A DNA stretch of 64,000 nucleotides from contig NZ_FPEH01000019.1 of the NCBI RefSeq assembly GCF_900117425.1, forward strand, positions 90,379-154,378, read 5' to 3'. Source of the stretch: Novosphingobium sp. NDB2Meth1. Lineage in GTDB: Bacteria; Pseudomonadota; Alphaproteobacteria; Sphingomonadales; Sphingomonadaceae. Shown here piece by piece: positions 54,045 to 63,279 of the stretch (positions are counted from its first letter, which is position 1; each line of letters starts with the position of its first letter). Made by a program: the position numbers and the translations under genes. The notes beneath the pieces were generated by a model. The model had not been told where the DNA came from and did not search any database. It was given only the letters and a program-made list of their open reading frames with translations.

Positions 54045-54752
54045 TTAGCGGGCTACTCCTGCCATGCGCGGCACCTTTGGAAGCGCCTTGCGGAGTGCGA
54101 TGAGGGCTTCAATACAGCAATCGATTACGGTTCCTTCCCATGAAGTTGGCCGACAATCATCAGGCCAAGCAAGCAACGCTAGGTCGATGCTCGATGTGTA
54201 AGCTGGAACCTCCCCGGCATCTTCGGTTTCCGGGTCGCGCCATAGGGTAAGACTTCTGCCGTTCTTCTCCGCCCCTATGAGTGCCGGACGACGCCCGTGT
54301 TCAGCCACAAAGCGGCAGAAAAAGATGTAGCTGTCGAAGATGTAGCTTCCTTCCTTCGCTCGACGCAGCATCTCTAGAACGCGAGCAATCACGCTCCGTA
54401 TGGCTGATGCCTCGCGCGATACTCGAAGATGCGTCAGCCAGCGCTCTCTGCCCACGGGATCGTGCTCGAACTTCCACTCCAGATGCTCGGAACCGAAAAT
54501 CTCGGAGACGGCTTTGCGAGCTTCATCACATCCATCGAACCACTCACCTTCCAGCCGGTGTGCGTCCAACTCAATATGCATTGCTTCCTCGTCCTCGCCC
54601 CCGCCCTCGAATGCCGCGATCAACTCAACTCGGCAGTGCTCGGATTGGCGAAGCGCGTGAACGCGCCGCCACGGATCGATGCTACGTCCAATTTTGATGC
54701 AGCCAAACTCGTTCTGCATTACGTAGAGGTCTTGGACCATCGGATCAGTCAT
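54045..54752 (-). CDS. GIY-YIG family (T5orf172/MUG113-type) protein
   Basis: 235 residues. The N-terminus is a T5orf172-type GIY-YIG domain: LYVMQNEFGCIKIGRSIDPWRRVHAL, with a GIKIG-like second strand and conserved Arg, then AFEGGGEDEEAMHIELDAHRLEGEWFDG, in which ALHxxxxxxRxxGEWF is the domain signature. The rest (from about residue 85) is unassigned, with helical stretches and an SLTLWRDPETED segment. T5orf172 proteins occur widely in phages and mobile elements, and their targets are mostly unknown. It stands alone, with about 250-bp gaps on both sides. Confidence 0.7.
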   Translation of the reverse strand: MTDPMVQDLYVMQNEFGCIKIGRSIDPWRRVHALRQSEHCRVELIAAFEGGGEDEEAMHIELDAHRLEGEWFDGCDEARKAVSEIFGSEHLEWKFEHDPVGRERWLTHLRVSREASAIRSVIARVLEMLRRAKEGSYIFDSYIFFCRFVAEHGRRPALIGAEKNGRSLTLWRDPETEDAGEVPAYTSSIDLALLAWPDDCRPTSWEGTVIDCCIEALIALRKALPKVPRMAGVAR

Positions 54753-54974
54753 AGTCGCATGCCCCGTCCAATGCTCAGCGGTCAGAGAACATCACGTCAA
54801 GTTCGTACCTTCGGCGGGAGAAATCAATCAGTGACGGAAGAGATAAACGAACGGCTGATTTTGACGGTGAAGCAATACCTTGCGAATGTTTGCTATGTTG
54901 GCGGTATGCGTCGTGCTCCGGACGCTTACTAGCGGTCTTTTTGGTAGATCCTGATAGCATCAGTGTAATCGCAG

Positions 54975-55380
54975 TGACGTGCTCCCCTGATTGTTACCAG
55001 TCAGAGGTAGAGTCCGCCTCCTACATGATGGTCGGTTGAGGTGATGGCAACCTGTCTGGGGGCATGCCCCCTGACAGGTTTGCCAGCTTTCTCGGCGGGG
55101 GTTCTCCCGCCCAATTTCGAGTGCGGCCTGACGTGGTTGTAGTCGTACCGCCAGACATCAAGCACGAACCGGGCATGCGGCGGCGACGTGAACAGCGTCT
55201 CGTTGAGGCATTCGTCCCTGAGCCGCCCGTTGAAGCTCTCGACGAAGCCGCTCTGCATTGGCTTGCCCGGGGCGATGTAAGGCCACTCGACCCGTCGCTC
55301 CTGCGACCAGCGCAGGATGGGCGACGAGGTCAGCTCGGTGCCGTTGTCGCTGACAACTGTATGCGGCTTCCCGAACTATA
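54975..55380 (-). mobile_element. IS3-family insertion sequence remnant (3' end of transposase)
   Basis: A minus-strand frame gives the C-terminal part of an IS3-type integrase core: VVSDNGTELTSSPILRWS, PYIAPGKPMQSGFVESFNG, LRDECLNETLF and YDYNHVRPHSKLGGRTPAE. The upstream side breaks off at about 55380, directly after a TAG codon in frame, so the N-terminal two thirds, including earlier catalytic residues, are gone. TGACGTGCTCCCCTGA at 54975 is like an IS3 terminal repeat and marks the surviving end. The element cannot move by itself. It shows past insertion and deletion between the GIY-YIG and DUF488 genes. Confidence 0.82.
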
Positions 55381-55602
55381 AGGACGCACCACTCAAACAG
55401 CGTTACCCCGCCAACCAGGAGCTCCTTATCGAGATCGACGAGAAGCTGGTATTGCTCATGCTGATCCATCGAGAACCCATCCACTGTTCGGCAAATTCCT
55501 GCCGCCCCTTGATTGACCCGAGTCAGCTTTGCAGCTCTCTACCGAAACTGCCTCACTATCGACTCGATTTTCGGCTATGGGCCCGCGAACGAAGGAGCCA
55601 AG

Positions 55603-56088
55603 ATGCGCCGCATTGTATATACCATCGGCTATGAAGGGGCAGAGATCGCGCCATTTTTGAAGACTCTGCAGGCTTGCGGCATCCAACGCGTGATCGACAT
55701 CCGCGATGTTCCAGTCTCCCGAAAGCCTGGCTTCTCGAAGGGATCTCTCGGCACCGCTCTTACAGGGCAAGGTATCAGCTATTCGCACTTTAAACCGCTG
55801 GGCGACCCTAAAGCTGGGCGCGATGCTATGCGGCGGGGCGACTATCCGGCATTTGTCGAAATCTACCATGCTCACCTCGCCTTGGAAGCCGGTCAGCGCG
55901 CCCTGCAGGAAGCGATCGAACTAGCCCTTAGGGAAACCTCTGTGCTTCTTTGCTTCGAGCGCAAGCCGAAGGAATGCCATCGTACGATCGTCGCGAACGA
56001 AATGCGAAAGCTTGTAAACTTCGAAGTACGCAATCTGGGCGTGGACAAGAATTCTGCTGTGGGAAGCACAAGACCAACCACCGCGTGA
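55603..56088 (+). CDS. DUF488 family protein
   Basis: Start at the ATG at 55603, with GGAG 7 bp upstream; 161 residues. It has the DUF488 opening VYTIGYEGAEIAPFLKTL, VIDIRDVPVSRKPGFSKGSL and the C-terminal LLCFERKPKECHRTIVANEM with the conserved Cys and CHR. The biochemical role of DUF488 is unknown; family members turn up in defence islands and mobile elements. It is followed after 62 bp by a gene on the same strand, with which it probably forms a two-gene unit. Confidence 0.82.
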   Translation: MRRIVYTIGYEGAEIAPFLKTLQACGIQRVIDIRDVPVSRKPGFSKGSLGTALTGQGISYSHFKPLGDPKAGRDAMRRGDYPAFVEIYHAHLALEAGQRALQEAIELALRETSVLLCFERKPKECHRTIVANEMRKLVNFEVRNLGVDKNSAVGSTRPTTA

Positions 56089-56150
56089 ACATAGCGCCTG
56101 CTTCCCTTCGATGCTAACTTCTCCACGGCTGCGGATCTGGGAGGTGATAA

Positions 56151-56984
56151 GTGGCGGGAGCACGGCGCGAACGCATATTGATACTATGCAAGACTTATCC
56201 GTCGCCCAGCGAGAAGCATGCCGAGACGTCCTGCGTTGCTGGAATGACTGCGGATGGTAAACTAATCAGGTTGTTCCCTGTCCCCTTTCGACTCATCCGC
56301 GACGACCAGCAGTTCAAGAAATGGCAGTGGATCTCGGCGCAGATCTACAAGGCGAACGACGATAGGCGGCCCGAGAGTCACAAGATCTATGTCGACACCA
56401 TCGCTCTTGATGGCGCGCCGCTGTCAACCGCGCGCGACTGGGAAGTGCGCCGGCGTGAGATCAGCAAGCTCCCGCTGTTCACCGATTTTGCCGAACTCGA
56501 TCGCCAACGCGAGGCCGACGGCATCACGCTAGGGCTGGTGCGGCCAAGCAAAGTGCTCGGCCTAGACATTACTGCTGTAGACCAGGCGGAGTGGACTGAC
56601 GAGGAACTTAGGAAACTTGTTCAACATCAGCAGCAAGCCGGCTTGTTCGACGACGACGACGCGCGCGCTTTCCAGACGCTGCGCAAGCTCCCTTTTGCCT
56701 TCCACTACCGCTATGAATGTGAAGTGGGTGGCGAGACACGAAGTTATCGTCACAAGATCGCCGACTGGGAGATCGGAGCGCTCTATTGGAACTGCCGCAA
56801 TCGTCACAAAGCCAATTGGGAACGCCCTTTGCGCGAAAAAATCGAGCAGAAATTGCCCAGTGCGGATCTAATGTTCCTGATGGGCACCATCCATCGATTT
56901 CCCGACCAGTGGCTGATCGTCAGCCTGATCTATCCTCCGCGGAGTCGCACAGACCCGCCCTTCCAAGGGGAGTTTGTACTCTAG
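56151..56984 (+). CDS. Protein of unknown function paired with DUF488
   Basis: 277 residues from a GTG preceded by a strong GGAGGTGAT site. I recognise no family. The N-terminus (RERILILCKTYPSPSEKHAETSCVAGM) looks like a nucleotide-binding or nuclease-type first strand with a conserved Cys. The middle contains acidic FDDDDARAFQTLRKLPF and the C-terminal part FLMGTIHRFPDQWLIVSLIYPP. The pairing with a DUF488 gene within an island of defence genes suggests a common, perhaps defensive, role. Confidence 0.65.
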   Translation: MAGARRERILILCKTYPSPSEKHAETSCVAGMTADGKLIRLFPVPFRLIRDDQQFKKWQWISAQIYKANDDRRPESHKIYVDTIALDGAPLSTARDWEVRRREISKLPLFTDFAELDRQREADGITLGLVRPSKVLGLDITAVDQAEWTDEELRKLVQHQQQAGLFDDDDARAFQTLRKLPFAFHYRYECEVGGETRSYRHKIADWEIGALYWNCRNRHKANWERPLREKIEQKLPSADLMFLMGTIHRFPDQWLIVSLIYPPRSRTDPPFQGEFVL

Positions 56985-57205
56985 CAATGCGGCATCTGAA
57001 ATCATGGGCAAATGCGCTTGCGGCTCTGCGTCCGCTCAAACCGGACCCAACAGCGGGTTTCGGGACTAGCTGACCTTCATGATGGCGCGCTTGATGGGTG
57101 TAAGTTGGTCGCCTACGGCCTGCTTTTTCCCGGCAGCCGCACCCCGATCCCTTCTGCCCGGAACCTTACAACCCAAATCGCTTTAGATGCATCTGCGCAG
57201 ATAAA

Positions 57206-57220
57206 GTTCACTTTTTGTTC
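57206..57220 (+). promoter_or_regulatory. LexA-type box GTTC-N7-GTTC
   Basis: Perfect direct repeat with spacer ACTTTTT, in the 294-bp region upstream of the S24 gene. Orientation reads toward that gene. One of three such boxes, all upstream of core genes of this element. Confidence 0.65.
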
Positions 57221-57234
57221 TTGTTAAGGATGTT

Positions 57235-57248
57235 TCCTAGCGCTAGGA
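57235..57248. promoter_or_regulatory. Perfect palindrome TCCTAGCGCTAGGA upstream of the S24 repressor
   Basis: A 14-bp perfect palindrome 31 bp upstream of the S24 start and 15 bp after the LexA-type box. It fits an autoregulatory operator. CTAG is rare in such genomes, yet also appears at about 15301, 15342 and 15512 in the traA/XRE divergent region, so the same protein may bind both. Confidence 0.5.
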
Positions 57249-57278
57249 TCATTTCTTAGAATCGCAGGAACAGAGACC

Positions 57279-57920
57279 ATGGAAGATCCCCGCACGACGC
57301 TTGACGAGCTGATCCGCCAGCGCGGCGTCAACTACTCGGCTGTCTCCCGCCTGTTGGGTCGCAACGTGTCCTACATCCAGCAGTATCTGCGCAAGGGCAG
57401 CCCCCGCCATCTGGACGAGCAGGACCGCCAGATCCTGGCGCAGTTTTTCGGCGTGGACGAGGCGCTCTTGGGCGGCCCGGTTGCGCGGCATACTCCGGTC
57501 ATCCAGCTCGTCCAGATCCCAGTTCTCGATGTCGAGGCATCTGCGGGCCACGGCGCCTTGGCCGGCGCAGAAAGCCAGGCGGGCCAGTTCGGGTTTGACG
57601 AGAAGTGGCTGCGCAAGCTCACGCAGGCGAAGCCCGCCAGCCTCTCGATCATCAAGGTGGTCGGAGATTCGATGGAACCGACGCTGCACGATGGTGACGA
57701 GGTCCTTGTCGACGTTGCGGACGATCAGTCCAAGCTGCGCGACGGGATCTATGTCCTGCGGATGGACGGTGCTCTTAACGTCAAACGGGTGGCCATCGAG
57801 CCGCAGGGCCGCAAGATTTCCGTGGTCAGCGACAATTCCGCATACCCCAGCTGGCAGGGCCTCGACCGGCGCTCGGTGAACATCGTCGGCCGCGTGCTCT
57901 GGTTCGGCCGCAAAGTCTGA
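57279..57920 (+). CDS. S24 family (LexA/CI-like) self-cleaving repressor
   Basis: 213 residues. The N-terminus has an HTH (LDELIRQRGVNYSAVSRLLG, SYIQQYLRKG). The C-terminus is an S24 peptidase fold with Ser131 in VVGDSMEPTLHDGDEV and Lys169 in GALNVKRVAIE, the catalytic dyad. An Ala-Gly (ASAGHG, about residues 89-90) is the likely self-cleavage site. Such repressors lose DNA binding when RecA-ssDNA signals damage. It is convergent with the relaxase gene, ending 10 bp from it. The promoter carries a LexA box and a palindrome. It is the best candidate for the master switch of transfer. Confidence 0.88.
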   Translation: MEDPRTTLDELIRQRGVNYSAVSRLLGRNVSYIQQYLRKGSPRHLDEQDRQILAQFFGVDEALLGGPVARHTPVIQLVQIPVLDVEASAGHGALAGAESQAGQFGFDEKWLRKLTQAKPASLSIIKVVGDSMEPTLHDGDEVLVDVADDQSKLRDGIYVLRMDGALNVKRVAIEPQGRKISVVSDNSAYPSWQGLDRRSVNIVGRVLWFGRKV

Positions 57921-57930
57921 TCCCACCCGT

Positions 57931-60876
57931 TCAGATCCCCATCTCGAACGGCTTGACCATCGCTTTCTCGCGCTCAGGCGGTTCCTTGAGCACGGGAGGC
58001 TCGCTCTGCAGCGCTGCCTCGGACTTCCCTCTCGCAAGACCGGAAGCGGCTGCCTCGCGCAGCAGGCCCACGGTTTCGAGGGCAGAACGCTTCATGCCCG
58101 TGTTGCGAGCGATGGCCACACCGAGCCGGGAGGCATCGTTGACGAAGAGGGTTAGCCCATCGCGCAGGCGGGTGACGGTCACGAGGAAAGTTTGCTGGTT
58201 CGAGAGATTGCGTTCGCGGCTGTCCATCACCGCGATGCCGCGGTCTGACGTGAGCCCCTGCGCCATATGGGCATTGAGCGCATAAGCCAGATCAAGCCGC
58301 TTCAGCATCGGATCGCTGGCCGGCAGATCATGCGCAATGCCCGTCGAGGTCACCAGCGATACTGTATCCCGGCCTATCGCGGTGATACGCGCCTGGTCGG
58401 CATTGATGAGCCCCCGTCTGTGGTCGGTCTCAGTCCAGCGAATGCGGTCTCCTGCATGTAGGTCCAGGCGCTTGACTTCGAACAGCCGTAGCGGATCGTA
58501 GTCACCATTGGGACGAAGGCGATCGACCTTCAGCACTGTGTGCTTCCCGCCTTCACCCTCCAAGGTTACCGACCCCCGCTGCCGGTCACTCTCGATGACC
58601 GTGTATGTCCCCTTCCCTAGCTTTTGCGCCCGATTGTCGCGGTCGAATACGGCGACCATCCCCGGGCGATAGCTGGATGCATAGCGCAGCTCCTCGCGCG
58701 TCTTGTTGACGCGTGAGAGCACGTCCAGCCTCAGTGCCGTCTGACCCAGTTCGCCATTGACCTTTAGCCCGCTCTGAACAGCGGCATTGACCTCGCTGCG
58801 CATAGCACGGCCAGAGGCATAGATCGCAGTTCGCTCGCGCTCGACAGGCGCAAGCGAGAGCCACGCCGCCGCCGCTTCGATCGCTGCCCCTTCACCGACC
58901 TCGACGACATTCTTGCCGAGGTGCCGTAGCGCGTCATCGATCCGCCCGCCCTGAGCTGCCTGCTGCGCAGCACGCAAGGCCTTGCTGCGGGCGCGGATGT
59001 TGGCATCCATCGTCGCTGTTTCGATGCCGGAGCGCTGCATGACATCGAAGGGCTTGCCCGCATCGACTGCACCCAGTTGCTTGCGGTCACCGATGCTGGC
59101 GAAGCGGTCGACACCGAGAAGATTGGCGAGAAGGACCAGTTTTTCCTTGTCGGCATTGCCGACCATGGAAGCCTCGTCGAGCAGGATCACCGCGCCCTTC
59201 ATCTCCGCGCGCGCCTCGGCAAGCCTGGCCGGATTGCTGCCCTCGAGCAGATCCTGATGGCGGCGCAGAAAGCGCGCGACGGTCATCGACGGGATGCCGG
59301 TGTCGCGCTCAAGCATCTGCACCAGAGTGTTCTGTACGGCGAGGCCCAGCACCACCCTGCCCTCCTCCCGCAGGATATCGGCCACGGGTTTGAGCACCGT
59401 ACTCTTGCCGGAACCGGCCACGCCCTGGATCGCCACAATCCGGTTGGTGGAACCCAGCAGCAAACGACCGGCGGCCTCCTGCCCAGCATTGAGCGTGATG
59501 CCATACCTCAGCTGCGAGAGGCTCTGCAGCCGCGCACCGGCCGCATCGGCGGTGATGATCGGCGATGCCTTCCCCCTGCCCTCATCCACGGCGGCCACGA
59601 TGCGCTGCTCGGATGCGACCGCGTCTTTCGTGGTCAGCATGCCCTGGCTGACCCCGGCACCCCGCTGCAGCGCACCCTGCCGGACCAGCTGCTGCACCCG
59701 CTGCTCGATCGCCGGCAAGGCTGCGGGAAGGCCAAAACCCAGCGCTGCGCGGTAGAGATCGACTTTCGAGAACGCCGCTTCGCGCTCGGCGAGATGCCGC
59801 AGCGCGGACGCCACAGCGTGGGCTGCCGCGACCTGTTCGGGCGACCGCTTGGCGAGATCCCGAGGCATCAACGGATCGCCTTCCCTGAGCCCAAAGCGCT
59901 CGGCGAGCGCGGCCGCAAGGTCCTGCGCCCTGGTAACGGTCCCGCGCATGACCGAGGACAGTCTGCCGACCTCGCCGAGGCCCTGCGCCGCGCGCGCGTT
60001 GGCCCTCGCCATGACGACGGAGGGATCAAAGCCGATAGATCTGGCCTTCTCTTTCCACGCGCTGACCAGCGCTGACCGGTCCTCGACCGCCGATTTCTCG
60101 GCACGCGTCATGAGCGTTGCGGCGTCGGTCGCGCGAGGCCCTTTATGCTCCATCCGGGAGACAGCTTCGAGAACCTCCGCCCGCCGCGAGCTGAAGACCT
60201 CGCGCACGGATTTCGGGACACCGACCGCTTCGAAGTTGCCGTGCTTGCCGACCTCACCAACCTCATAGCCAAGGCGCTCGACCGAGATCCGGAAGCGGGC
60301 CATCGCCATCGCGTTGAGCAGGGTGTTGTGCTCCCACAGCTTGTCATTGCGCAGGGCGCGCCACTTGCCGTCGGGGCCCTGCGTCGCATTGGCGACCACC
60401 GCGTGGATGTGCGCGTTGGGCTCCTTATTGCGGTTCGTATCGTGCATGAAGAGCGCGACGGTCAGGTTGCCGGTCGCGACGGCCTTGTCCTTGCCGCGCA
60501 CCTCGATGCGGGTCTCGGCGAGATTGCGTTCGGCCCATGTGAGTGTCTCCTTGACCGCTTCGGTGTAGGCTTCAAGGATGCGCCGGTCGCCGCCCACGAG
60601 GGCGAGCAGCGACCAGCTCTTGGGCATCGAGAACGTAAGGTCGGTTCCTGCCCGGTGTTCGCGCTTGTCGGTGCCAAGGCGGGTCCCATTGGGCAGAAAC
60701 CCCTTGAGGATTTCCTCGAAGGTCTTGGCATCGACTTCGCCGGAAAGCCCCAGCTTGTCCGCGCCTTTGCCCAACCATTCACCCGAACGATCGGCATCAG
60801 CGCGGGTGTAGTAGTTGTCGGCGGCAAAATAGCGGGCAGCTCCACCGGCAGTTCGGACATTGGCAACGGACAGCAT
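57931..60876 (-). CDS. traI: MobF relaxase/helicase (TraI/TrwC-like)
   Basis: 981 residues. The relaxase domain (about 1-290) has the tyrosine motif DNYYTR (Tyr22-Tyr23) and the metal-binding histidines including HIHAVVAN (about residue 160). The helicase part follows: IQGVAGSGKSTVLKP (Walker A), AVILLDEASMVGNADKEKL (Walker B), and a C-terminal superfamily 1B block (ALNAHMAQGLTSDRG). It nicks oriT, stays bound to the 5' end and unwinds the strand for transfer. The length suits a TrwC-like enzyme; it is shorter than F TraI (about 1750), lacking the large C-terminal region. It starts 33 bp after traD on the same strand. Confidence 0.93.
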   Translation of the reverse strand: MLSVANVRTAGGAARYFAADNYYTRADADRSGEWLGKGADKLGLSGEVDAKTFEEILKGFLPNGTRLGTDKREHRAGTDLTFSMPKSWSLLALVGGDRRILEAYTEAVKETLTWAERNLAETRIEVRGKDKAVATGNLTVALFMHDTNRNKEPNAHIHAVVANATQGPDGKWRALRNDKLWEHNTLLNAMAMARFRISVERLGYEVGEVGKHGNFEAVGVPKSVREVFSSRRAEVLEAVSRMEHKGPRATDAATLMTRAEKSAVEDRSALVSAWKEKARSIGFDPSVVMARANARAAQGLGEVGRLSSVMRGTVTRAQDLAAALAERFGLREGDPLMPRDLAKRSPEQVAAAHAVASALRHLAEREAAFSKVDLYRAALGFGLPAALPAIEQRVQQLVRQGALQRGAGVSQGMLTTKDAVASEQRIVAAVDEGRGKASPIITADAAGARLQSLSQLRYGITLNAGQEAAGRLLLGSTNRIVAIQGVAGSGKSTVLKPVADILREEGRVVLGLAVQNTLVQMLERDTGIPSMTVARFLRRHQDLLEGSNPARLAEARAEMKGAVILLDEASMVGNADKEKLVLLANLLGVDRFASIGDRKQLGAVDAGKPFDVMQRSGIETATMDANIRARSKALRAAQQAAQGGRIDDALRHLGKNVVEVGEGAAIEAAAAWLSLAPVERERTAIYASGRAMRSEVNAAVQSGLKVNGELGQTALRLDVLSRVNKTREELRYASSYRPGMVAVFDRDNRAQKLGKGTYTVIESDRQRGSVTLEGEGGKHTVLKVDRLRPNGDYDPLRLFEVKRLDLHAGDRIRWTETDHRRGLINADQARITAIGRDTVSLVTSTGIAHDLPASDPMLKRLDLAYALNAHMAQGLTSDRGIAVMDSRERNLSNQQTFLVTVTRLRDGLTLFVNDASRLGVAIARNTGMKRSALETVGLLREAAASGLARGKSEAALQSEPPVLKEPPEREKAMVKPFEMGI

Positions 60877-60909
60877 GGGCAGTGACCTCGATCAGAGGAA
60901 GCTGACGCT

Positions 60910-63279
60910 TCAGATCTCGATGTCGAACTCTCCGACATCGCGAGCCTCGCGAGGTGTATGACGCTCCTCAGATGCGTCCCCTTCGAGTGCCATCCGGCGG
61001 GGGTCGGTCAGCGCCAGGGGTGCTTCTGAAAGGGGCTGATCTGATTGCGCCGGACTGGTGTCAGTTGCCGACGACCTGCCATAGATTGGCGCCGACTTGT
61101 CCGGCACTTCACTGTTGCCACTGGCCTTCGCAGCTTCCGGGCTGGTACCGCGGGTCGGCACAGACCCTGCACCTTGAACGCCCGCCATCTCGTCTGCCGA
61201 TTGACCCTCGCGCGGCACAGCTGGGCGAGTAGCATCCCCCTTCGCCAGACCGATAGCAGCGGCCTGATCCGTCAGACTGCCGCGATGCTGGACGCGCTCG
61301 TCACCCTCACCGTTCTCCGGCTCGCGGGGAACAAGCGGCAGCAGACCCTGGCGCGGATCGAGCCTTCTGCCCGCACCATCATCATTGGATGACGTGTGCT
61401 CCTGAGCCGAGGATCCCGTCCAGTCCTCGCCGGTGCTTCCATTCGCCAATTCTCGCGCAATCAGCCGATTCGGGAAGGGATCAGCTGCCCTGCGAATGAA
61501 CGCTTTCGAACGCATCGGACGGTCGACCGGCGTGAGTTTGACCTCCGCTGCGGGAAAGCCATCGGGAAACTTGAGGTACCCGACAAGGCGAGGCAGGTCC
61601 TTGATGTCGTCGGGAAGGAGCAGCCGCTGGATATGCCGCCGCGTGGTCAGGCTGACGGCATCACGGGCGTTGTTGAAACCGTAGGTGTAGCCCTCGTCCA
61701 TGTCCCGCACCTCTCTCTGGCCGATGAAGTCGGAGCACCATGTGGCGGTGTCGGCATCGCCGGTCCCGAGAACGAGTTTGGTTCGGGCAAGCGAGGACAA
61801 GGTCATGGCCATGTTGTCGCCGTAGACCTCCTTGAGCTTCGCATAGGCGTGGATGCCGGTGACGATCGCGCCGCCGAAGTTGCGCGCGGTCTGCAGGCCC
61901 TTCTCAAGCGCAGGGAGGCGGTGGAGCGCCCCCAGTTCGTCGATGAAGAACCAGATGCGCAGGTCACGGGTGCGATCGAGGGTCATCAGCGTGTTCATCG
62001 CCAGATCAAGCCAGACGGTGAGGAGCTGGGAGCAAACGCTGAGATCGACGTAGCGGGCCGAGATGAAGACGAACCCACCACCGTCATCGGTGCTCTCGAT
62101 CCATTTGCGCATCGAGAAAGGCTTTCCCTTTCGGGGGAGCATCTTGAGAGCCTTGGCATTCGCATTGAACACCGCGCGGATGGATTCAGCCATTCGCGCG
62201 GCCTCGGGTGCGGTCAGCGGATCGGCGATTGTGCCGCGCATGAGCTTGTGCACTTGGGCGAGGTCTGCCGTCATCAGCTCCCTCGCCAGAGCGTCGTTGC
62301 TGTCGGCGCCGCGGGTGCGGAGCTTGAGGCACATCTCGACGAACAGCAGGCGCGCGGCGAGCACCCAGAACTGTTCCGAGCCGCCCCCATCGTGGGGCAC
62401 CAGCGCCTCGGCAGCGGCCGTGAACTCGGCCTCGTCGCGGCACTCGTCGAACACACTCCAGCGCGGGCAGCGCGCATCGAGCGGATTGAGGATTACGTCG
62501 CGCGAGGCATCGTAGAAGTGCTCAATGAAGTGTCCGGTGAGGTCAAAGATCACCGCGCGGTGTCCGCGCTCCCGGGCCTCCTCGATCATGTCCGAGAGCG
62601 CAACGGTCTTGCCCATGCCGGTGGTGCCGATGAGCATGGCGTGGCTCTGTTCCAGCCGCCAGGGATAGGTCACCCCGGCAATGCTCGAAGGCCGATAGGG
62701 AAACGCGCGTGCGAGTTGTGCAGCACTGCAAAAGCGCCACTCGTTGCCGAGCTTCGCGCTCCACTCCTTGCGCTGCTCCGCCTTGTTATGCCTCCGGATC
62801 CGGGTTTCGAGATCGCGGAGACTCGTCAGCTTGGCGCCGCGCTCATGCCGGCGTTCCTTGGCCTTGCCGCCAAACCGCGACGCGAACCAGACCCACGCCA
62901 CAAACACCGGCACTAGGATCACGGTCGACCAGGCCAGAGCCATGCCGACCAGCTTTAGCAAATGATGCCAGGCGCGCACCACCGGCGGGTAGATATCGAG
63001 CAGCGAAATGGGAAAGGTCACGGCCCTTCCCCACGCTGTCCGGACCGTCACATCGTGCGCCGGATCGAACTCCATGAAGCGGTAGCCGACGCCGTAGACA
63101 TGCATCCACGCGAGGTAGACTTCGTGGTCGGACATGCCTTCCGAGACGGTCCACCAGGTCATCCAGCACATAACGATGAGGGAAATGATCAGCGGGCCTT
63201 TCAGACCCGCTGCGAACATGAAGCCAAAGTGCTCGATGAGCTGGCTACCGCGAGTGAAATTGCCGAGGTCACGCTTCAT
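60910..63279 (-). CDS. traD: Type IV coupling protein TraD (VirD4-like)
   Basis: I use the ATG at 63279 (MKRDLGNFTRGSQ), inside the end of the DNA-binding protein gene, not the longer frame; about 789 residues. Two N-terminal membrane segments (LIISLIVMCWMTWWTV and MALAWSTVILVPVFVAWVWFA) are followed by the TraD/TrwB ATPase: Walker A IGTTGMGKTVALSD, VIFDLTGHFIEHFYD, and IWFFIDELGALHRLPAL (Walker B). The C-terminal tail is acidic and low-complexity, ending ARDVGEFDIEI, a likely interaction tail for the relaxosome. It connects the relaxase-DNA complex to the channel. Confidence 0.93.
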   Translation of the reverse strand: MKRDLGNFTRGSQLIEHFGFMFAAGLKGPLIISLIVMCWMTWWTVSEGMSDHEVYLAWMHVYGVGYRFMEFDPAHDVTVRTAWGRAVTFPISLLDIYPPVVRAWHHLLKLVGMALAWSTVILVPVFVAWVWFASRFGGKAKERRHERGAKLTSLRDLETRIRRHNKAEQRKEWSAKLGNEWRFCSAAQLARAFPYRPSSIAGVTYPWRLEQSHAMLIGTTGMGKTVALSDMIEEARERGHRAVIFDLTGHFIEHFYDASRDVILNPLDARCPRWSVFDECRDEAEFTAAAEALVPHDGGGSEQFWVLAARLLFVEMCLKLRTRGADSNDALARELMTADLAQVHKLMRGTIADPLTAPEAARMAESIRAVFNANAKALKMLPRKGKPFSMRKWIESTDDGGGFVFISARYVDLSVCSQLLTVWLDLAMNTLMTLDRTRDLRIWFFIDELGALHRLPALEKGLQTARNFGGAIVTGIHAYAKLKEVYGDNMAMTLSSLARTKLVLGTGDADTATWCSDFIGQREVRDMDEGYTYGFNNARDAVSLTTRRHIQRLLLPDDIKDLPRLVGYLKFPDGFPAAEVKLTPVDRPMRSKAFIRRAADPFPNRLIARELANGSTGEDWTGSSAQEHTSSNDDGAGRRLDPRQGLLPLVPREPENGEGDERVQHRGSLTDQAAAIGLAKGDATRPAVPREGQSADEMAGVQGAGSVPTRGTSPEAAKASGNSEVPDKSAPIYGRSSATDTSPAQSDQPLSEAPLALTDPRRMALEGDASEERHTPREARDVGEFDIEI

